Source of the DNA: Gammaproteobacteria bacterium | Lineage (GTDB): Bacteria; Pseudomonadota; Gammaproteobacteria; Pseudomonadales; Pseudomonadaceae | Assembly (NCBI GenBank): GCA_012513235.1 | Contig: JAAZCO010000028.1 | Span: forward strand, 1 to 9,809 | Direction: 5' to 3' | DNA length: 9,809 nucleotides | In this document: positions 7,349 through 9,809 of the stretch, piece by piece | Layout: every line of letters starts with the position of its first letter | Position numbering within the stretch: position 1 is the first letter of the stretch | Made by a program: the position numbers and the translations under genes | The notes under the pieces: model-generated | What the model was told of the DNA's origin: nothing | The model's input: the letters and a program-made list of their open reading frames with translations, nothing else | Database searches by the model: none

Positions 7349-7356
7349 CCTCCTTT
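7349..7356 (-). other. Shine-Dalgarno-like AAAGGAGG without a start codon
   Basis: On the minus strand this matches the 16S anti-SD closely, yet no ATG, GTG or TTG follows within 5-12 bases, and the PilU-like ATG is about 53 bases away with its own AAAGG. It lies directly downstream of the palindrome at 7360-7374. It could be a remnant, part of an RNA structure, or chance in a purine-rich stretch. Confidence 0.3.
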
Positions 7357-7359
7357 CTT

Positions 7360-7374
7360 AACGATATTATCGTT
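7360..7374. promoter_or_regulatory. Perfect 15-base palindrome, candidate operator
   Basis: AACGATATTATCGTT has 7-base arms around a central base. It sits 65 bases upstream of the PilU-like start and contains a -10-like TAATAT on the minus strand, so a dimeric regulator bound there could block or control that promoter. No known operator consensus was recognised. Confidence 0.4.
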
Positions 7375-7448
7375 TTAATTGTCCATAAAATAGCGTAAAA
7401 CAGTTTTTTAGCGGTTGATGTTGTATTTTTATTACTTTTTTATTGGGT

Positions 7449-7478
7449 GTGACGATTTAGCACAATGCCTTTTATAAC
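7449..7478 (+). promoter_or_regulatory. Candidate sigma70 promoter for gdhA
   Basis: The -35 GTGACG (7449-7454) and -10 TATAAC (7473-7478) are 18 bases apart, each with four or five matches to consensus. It would give a leader of about 150 bases containing the two inverted repeats below. A second -10-like TATAGT at 7573-7578 lacks a good -35. Confidence 0.4.
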
Positions 7479-7508
7479 GGGGCTTACAGCTTGATTATAT
7501 TCATTTTG

Positions 7509-7534
7509 AGACGTTTTTTTTAAAAGAAACGTCT
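7509..7534 (+). repeat. gdhA: Inverted repeat in the gdhA leader
   Basis: AGACGTTT (7509-7516) and AAACGTCT (7527-7534) are perfect 8-base arms, and the T-run and A-run between them can extend the stem. In the RNA this would be a long AU-rich hairpin; in DNA it may be a binding site. It is not followed by a T-run, so a terminator or attenuator is unlikely. Confidence 0.45.
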
Positions 7535-7537
7535 GTT

Positions 7538-7553
7538 GTGACGAGTCAGTCAC
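7538..7553. repeat. Inverted repeat GTGAC-N6-GTCAC upstream of gdhA
   Basis: Perfect 5-base arms (7538-7542 and 7549-7553) lie around GAGTCA. The site is 82 bases before the gdhA start and just upstream of the -10-like TATAGT at 7573, where an activator could bind. The arms are short, so chance is possible. Confidence 0.3.
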
Positions 7554-7635
7554 GCCCTAATCCGTTAAAATATATAGTTTTGCACAGGTCACTTTAGCCG
7601 GTGGCTTACATTTTATAACGAGCAAGGTTTAAATC

Positions 7636-8925
7636 ATGCCACAACAAATAAATCAAAATATGCCTTCGTATTTAGACTCTGATAATCCAGGTCCGTGGGG
7701 TATTTTCCTCGAGCAAGTTGATCGTGTTGCGCCTTATATGGGCGAGCTCAGCAAGTGGACTGATACCTTAAAGCACCCAGAGCGTAGCTTGATTGTCGAT
7801 GTGCCTGTGCGTCTAGATGATGGCACTATCGCACATTTTGAGGGCTACCGTGTACAGCACAGCCTCAATCGCGGCCCGGGTAAAGGTGGTGTGCGCTTTC
7901 ACCAAGATGTAACGCTTTCAGAAGTCATGGCATTGTCGGCATGGATGTCAGTTAAAACAGCCGTTGTCGGCCTACCTTTTGGCGGCGCCAAGGGTGGTAT
8001 TCGTGTTGATCCACGCAAATATTCGCAAGGTGAAATGGAGCGCATTACGCGCCGTTATACCAGTGAAATCAGCTCTATTATTGGTGTTAATAAAGACATT
8101 CCAGGCCCAGACGTTAATACCAATGCACAAACCATGGCCTGGATGATGGACACTTACTCCATGCAGGTGGGCACCACGCAGCCTGGTATTGTCACGGGTA
8201 AACCTATTGCGCTCGGCGGCAGCTTAGGCCGTGTTGAAGCCACTGGCCGCGGTGTGTTTATTGTGGGTGTGGCTGCGGCTAAAGATGCTGATATTAATCT
8301 AGCTGGCGCACGTGTCAGTATCCAAGGCTTTGGTAACGTGGGCGGCACCGCTGCACGCTTGTTTACTGAAGTGGGCGCAAAGATTGTGGCAGTACAAGAC
8401 CATACCGGTACTATTTATGATGCCGATGGTTTAGATGTTGAAGCCTTGTTGGCACATGTTCAGCAAACTGGTGGTGTGGGTGGCGCAGCTAATACCACAG
8501 CCATTGCCGCTGATGAGTTCTGGAAGATTGAGACTGATATATTGATTCCAGCTGCGCTCGAAGGGCAGATCAATAAGCACAACGCGGATTCTATTCGCGC
8601 GCGTATTGTGGTGGAAGGTGCCAATGGCCCTACGACGCCTGAAGCTGATGATATCCTGACGCAAAAGGGCGTGGTGATTGTGCCTGATGTGTTGGCTAAC
8701 GCTGGCGGTGTAACTGTGAGCTATTTTGAGTGGGTACAAAACTCATCAAGCTTCTATTGGTCGGTTGAAGAGATCAATCAACGTCTAGAAAAGATCATGC
8801 TGGATGCTTATCACGCTCTGACTGCTACTGCGGCTGAGCATGAAGTGTCATTGCGTACGGCAGCCTTTATCACGGCCTGCACACGCATTCTGGAAGCACG
8901 TCAATTACGTGGTTTGTTCCCGTAA
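7636..8925 (+). CDS. gdhA: Glutamate dehydrogenase (Glu/Leu/Phe/Val dehydrogenase family)
   Basis: A 429-residue cytoplasmic, probably hexameric enzyme interconverting glutamate with 2-oxoglutarate and ammonium using NAD(P). The substrate domain has KGGVRFH (Lys83), MSVKTAV (Lys107), LPFGGAKGG with catalytic Lys119, and PGPDV with Asp159. The Rossmann domain has GFGNVGG (231-237), with Asp255 in AVQDHTG near the end of the second strand. VEGANGPTTPEAD (327-338) and DVLANAGGVTVSYFEW (351-366) are the family's later signatures. AAGG lies 8 bases before ATG 7636. Length and motifs fit the roughly 430-residue group (RocG/GudB-like and many proteobacterial NAD or NADP enzymes), not the 445-450-residue E. 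coli GdhA type. Cofactor choice cannot be settled by eye. A leucine or phenylalanine dehydrogenase is less likely because those are shorter. It is a single-gene unit with its own terminator. Confidence 0.94.
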   Translation: MPQQINQNMPSYLDSDNPGPWGIFLEQVDRVAPYMGELSKWTDTLKHPERSLIVDVPVRLDDGTIAHFEGYRVQHSLNRGPGKGGVRFHQDVTLSEVMALSAWMSVKTAVVGLPFGGAKGGIRVDPRKYSQGEMERITRRYTSEISSIIGVNKDIPGPDVNTNAQTMAWMMDTYSMQVGTTQPGIVTGKPIALGGSLGRVEATGRGVFIVGVAAAKDADINLAGARVSIQGFGNVGGTAARLFTEVGAKIVAVQDHTGTIYDADGLDVEALLAHVQQTGGVGGAANTTAIAADEFWKIETDILIPAALEGQINKHNADSIRARIVVEGANGPTTPEADDILTQKGVVIVPDVLANAGGVTVSYFEWVQNSSSFYWSVEEINQRLEKIMLDAYHALTATAAEHEVSLRTAAFITACTRILEARQLRGLFP

Positions 8926-8949
8926 TAGATCAGCTGACGGCTACTGGTT

Positions 8950-8977
8950 AAAAACACCCGCTCTTGCGGGTGTTTTT
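8950..8977. terminator. Intrinsic terminator of gdhA
   Basis: ACACCCGC (8954-8961) and GCGGGTGT (8966-8973) form an 8-bp GC-rich stem with a TCTT loop, flanked by an A-run and a T-run that extend the pairing. It is 25 bases past the gdhA stop and would also work in the opposite direction. Confidence 0.95.
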
Positions 8978-9009
8978 CATTGTGGGCTCAGTACGAGCGT
9001 ATCGGTTGG

Positions 9010-9050
9010 GTTGGCTTGCGTATGACCAACATACGCGACAAGCCACGAAC
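9010..9050. other. Long bulged hairpin between two terminators
   Basis: The left arm GTTGGCTTGCGTATG (9010-9024) pairs, after an ACCAA loop, with CATACGC (9030-9036), AAGCC (9040-9044) and AAC (9048-9050). The unpaired triplets GAC and ACG lie on the right side only, so 15 bp form in three blocks. It lies in a non-coding stretch between the gdhA terminator and the cold-shock gene terminator. A small RNA, a repeat element or a relic are all possible. Confidence 0.5.
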
Positions 9051-9097
9051 TTCTAGTGCAAGGAAGAATAGCGCGGGAAGCGCAGCACACAAAGACA

Positions 9098-9125
9098 AAA
9101 AAGCCTGCAGCAAGGCAGGCTTTTT
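9098..9125. terminator. Intrinsic terminator of the cold-shock-domain gene
   Basis: GCCTGC (9103-9108) and GCAGGC (9115-9120) pair around a 6-base loop, with an A-run on one side and a T-run on the other that extend the stem. On the minus strand it follows the stop at 9143 by about 18 bases and ends in a T-run. It can act on both strands. Confidence 0.9.
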
Positions 9126-9142
9126 AGGTGCAGGCAGAGGGC

Positions 9143-9721
9143 TTAGTTACGCTCGTCCGGCAGTGCAGCAATGACGTCTTCAGCTTGTAAGCCTTTGTCA
9201 CGATCCATCACGGTAAACTCAACACGTTGGCCTTCGACCAGTACGCGGTGACCTTCACCACGAATAGCGCGAAAGTGCACAAAAATATCATCACCGCTGT
9301 CACGTGAAATAAAACCAAAACCTTTTGATGTGTTAAACCATTTCACCGTACCGGTTTCACGATCGCTTAGATCTTGCGACAAAGGTACGCTTTTGGTGCT
9401 GACTTTGCGCAGATTTAACACTAAGTGCAAAATGACCGCAGAGATCAGCGTGGTAACGCTTAAAATATGACCTTCAGCTTGCACAACACCAGTTAACATT
9501 AAGATGGTTTGCATTGCTGTGGCTAAAACAATTAATCCTGACACCAAAGTCTGTAGCTGACGACGACCACCTCGTGCCCAAGTGGGCAAAATAGGAGCGA
9601 TAAGCAAGTTGGCTGCAGCAAAGGAAGCCAGCAATAAACCTGCTGCTAAATTGTTGTTGGCCAAAATAAGTGCAAACAGTAGTGCGCTAGCACCAGTAAC
9701 CAAATGGACGATTTTTAACAT
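9143..9721 (-). CDS. Membrane-anchored cold-shock-domain protein
   Basis: A 192-residue protein with about four hydrophobic segments (roughly 4-22, 26-46, 57-80 and 85-104), a short linker, and a C-terminal cold-shock domain at about 122-187. The domain has KWFN (127-130), RNP1 KGFGFI (133-138) and RNP2 DIFVHF (145-150), so it should bind single-stranded RNA or DNA, presumably on the cytoplasmic face. I chose ATG 9721 (MLKIVHLV), with AGGTGA about 11 bases upstream; in-frame TTG 9727 and GTG 9736 are also possible, and ATG 9766 is less likely. To my recollection pseudomonads carry similar proteins with this order, membrane part first and cold-shock domain last; it differs from the cold-shock/DUF1294 proteins, which have the reverse order. 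The role, and whether cold induces it, cannot be told. A terminator follows the stop. Confidence 0.88.
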   Translation of the reverse strand: MLKIVHLVTGASALLFALILANNNLAAGLLLASFAAANLLIAPILPTWARGGRRQLQTLVSGLIVLATAMQTILMLTGVVQAEGHILSVTTLISAVILHLVLNLRKVSTKSVPLSQDLSDRETGTVKWFNTSKGFGFISRDSGDDIFVHFRAIRGEGHRVLVEGQRVEFTVMDRDKGLQAEDVIAALPDERN

Positions 9722-9809
9722 ACGCAATGGACTCACCTTGATAAGAAGCACAATAAATAAGAGCACCGACTACAAGTGCAGCGCTCAACATAAGTCACGC
9801 TGCTGTGGT

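Larger units (their letters stand above)
7296..7635. other. AT-rich divergent intergenic region between the PilU-like gene and gdhA
   Basis: These 340 bases hold no credible gene. They contain the leaders and promoters of two divergent genes: a 15-base palindrome (7360-7374) and an unused Shine-Dalgarno-like string (7349-7356) on the PilU side; a candidate promoter (7449-7478) and two inverted repeats (7509-7534, 7538-7553) on the gdhA side. The words TTTTATAACG (7470-7479, 7611-7620) and GGCTTACA (7481-7488, 7603-7610) each occur twice, in opposite order. Confidence 0.8.

Noticed and set aside
7537..7553. CRP/Vfr-type site (TGTGA...TCACG) before gdhA
   Set aside because: The half-sites are 8 bases apart instead of 6 and the right half is imperfect, so the match is poor.
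7560..7635. Sigma54 promoter upstream of gdhA
   Set aside because: No GG and GC pair at the -24/-12 spacing within a TGGCAC...TTGC-like context was found.
8431..8739. 102-codon open frame on the - strand inside gdhA
   Set aside because: It is antisense to conserved glutamate dehydrogenase motifs and has low-quality His/Arg/Asn-rich content with no recognisable domain.
9010..9050. Integron attC-like site, because of the bulged stem and GTT/AAC ends
   Set aside because: An attC site runs from RYYYAAC to GTTRRRY; here GTT is on the outside left and AAC on the outside right, the reverse order. No integrase or cassette is nearby.
8980..9174. 64-codon open frame between gdhA and the cold-shock gene
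   Set aside because: It starts right behind the gdhA terminator, runs through the bulged hairpin and the second terminator, and ends inside the cold-shock gene; no ribosome site or domain was seen.

Overview
The window looks like ordinary chromosome of a gammaproteobacterium in or near the Pseudomonadaceae. Three things point there: serB lies divergent from an AhpA/YtjB-type membrane protein, as in Pseudomonas; the cold-shock protein has a membrane-spanning N-terminus of a kind I associate with Pseudomonas; and an MCE transport operon has its ATPase, substrate-binding protein and auxiliary lipoprotein in the order familiar from that family. By eye the base composition is near 50% G+C, lower than most Pseudomonas, so a low-GC lineage such as Thiopseudomonas or Denitrificimonas is possible. 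That placement is inference. I see no mobile element, CRISPR array, tRNA, rRNA or sign of recent transfer.

Layout. Positions 1-2010 (+) hold the end of an ABC/MCE lipid-transport operon: the ATPase C-terminus, an MlaD-family protein and a PqiC-like lipoprotein, closed by a strong bidirectional terminator. From 2135 to 4942 is a divergent pair: an AhpA/YtjB family membrane protein (-) and serB, phosphoserine phosphatase (+), with promoter candidates between them. Positions 5011-7295 (-) hold a PilT/PilU-family ATPase followed 68 bases later by an Old Yellow Enzyme family oxidoreductase. A 340-base AT-rich divergent region (7296-7635) with palindromes separates these from a glutamate dehydrogenase (7636-8925, +) ending in a clean terminator. 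The right end has a curious bulged hairpin, a second terminator, and a membrane-anchored cold-shock-domain protein (9143-9721, -).

How the genes work together. The first three genes probably form one machine moving lipid or another hydrophobic substrate between inner and outer membrane. SerB makes serine from 3-phosphoserine and glutamate dehydrogenase links ammonium to 2-oxoglutarate, but nothing in the sequence ties them together. The remaining genes look like independent single units. I did not find a convincing new multi-gene system. The points most worth a second look are the degenerate cyclase-like domain fused to the AhpA/YtjB protein, the PilU-like ATPase without pilus neighbours, the palindromes between it and gdhA, and the bulged hairpin near 9030.
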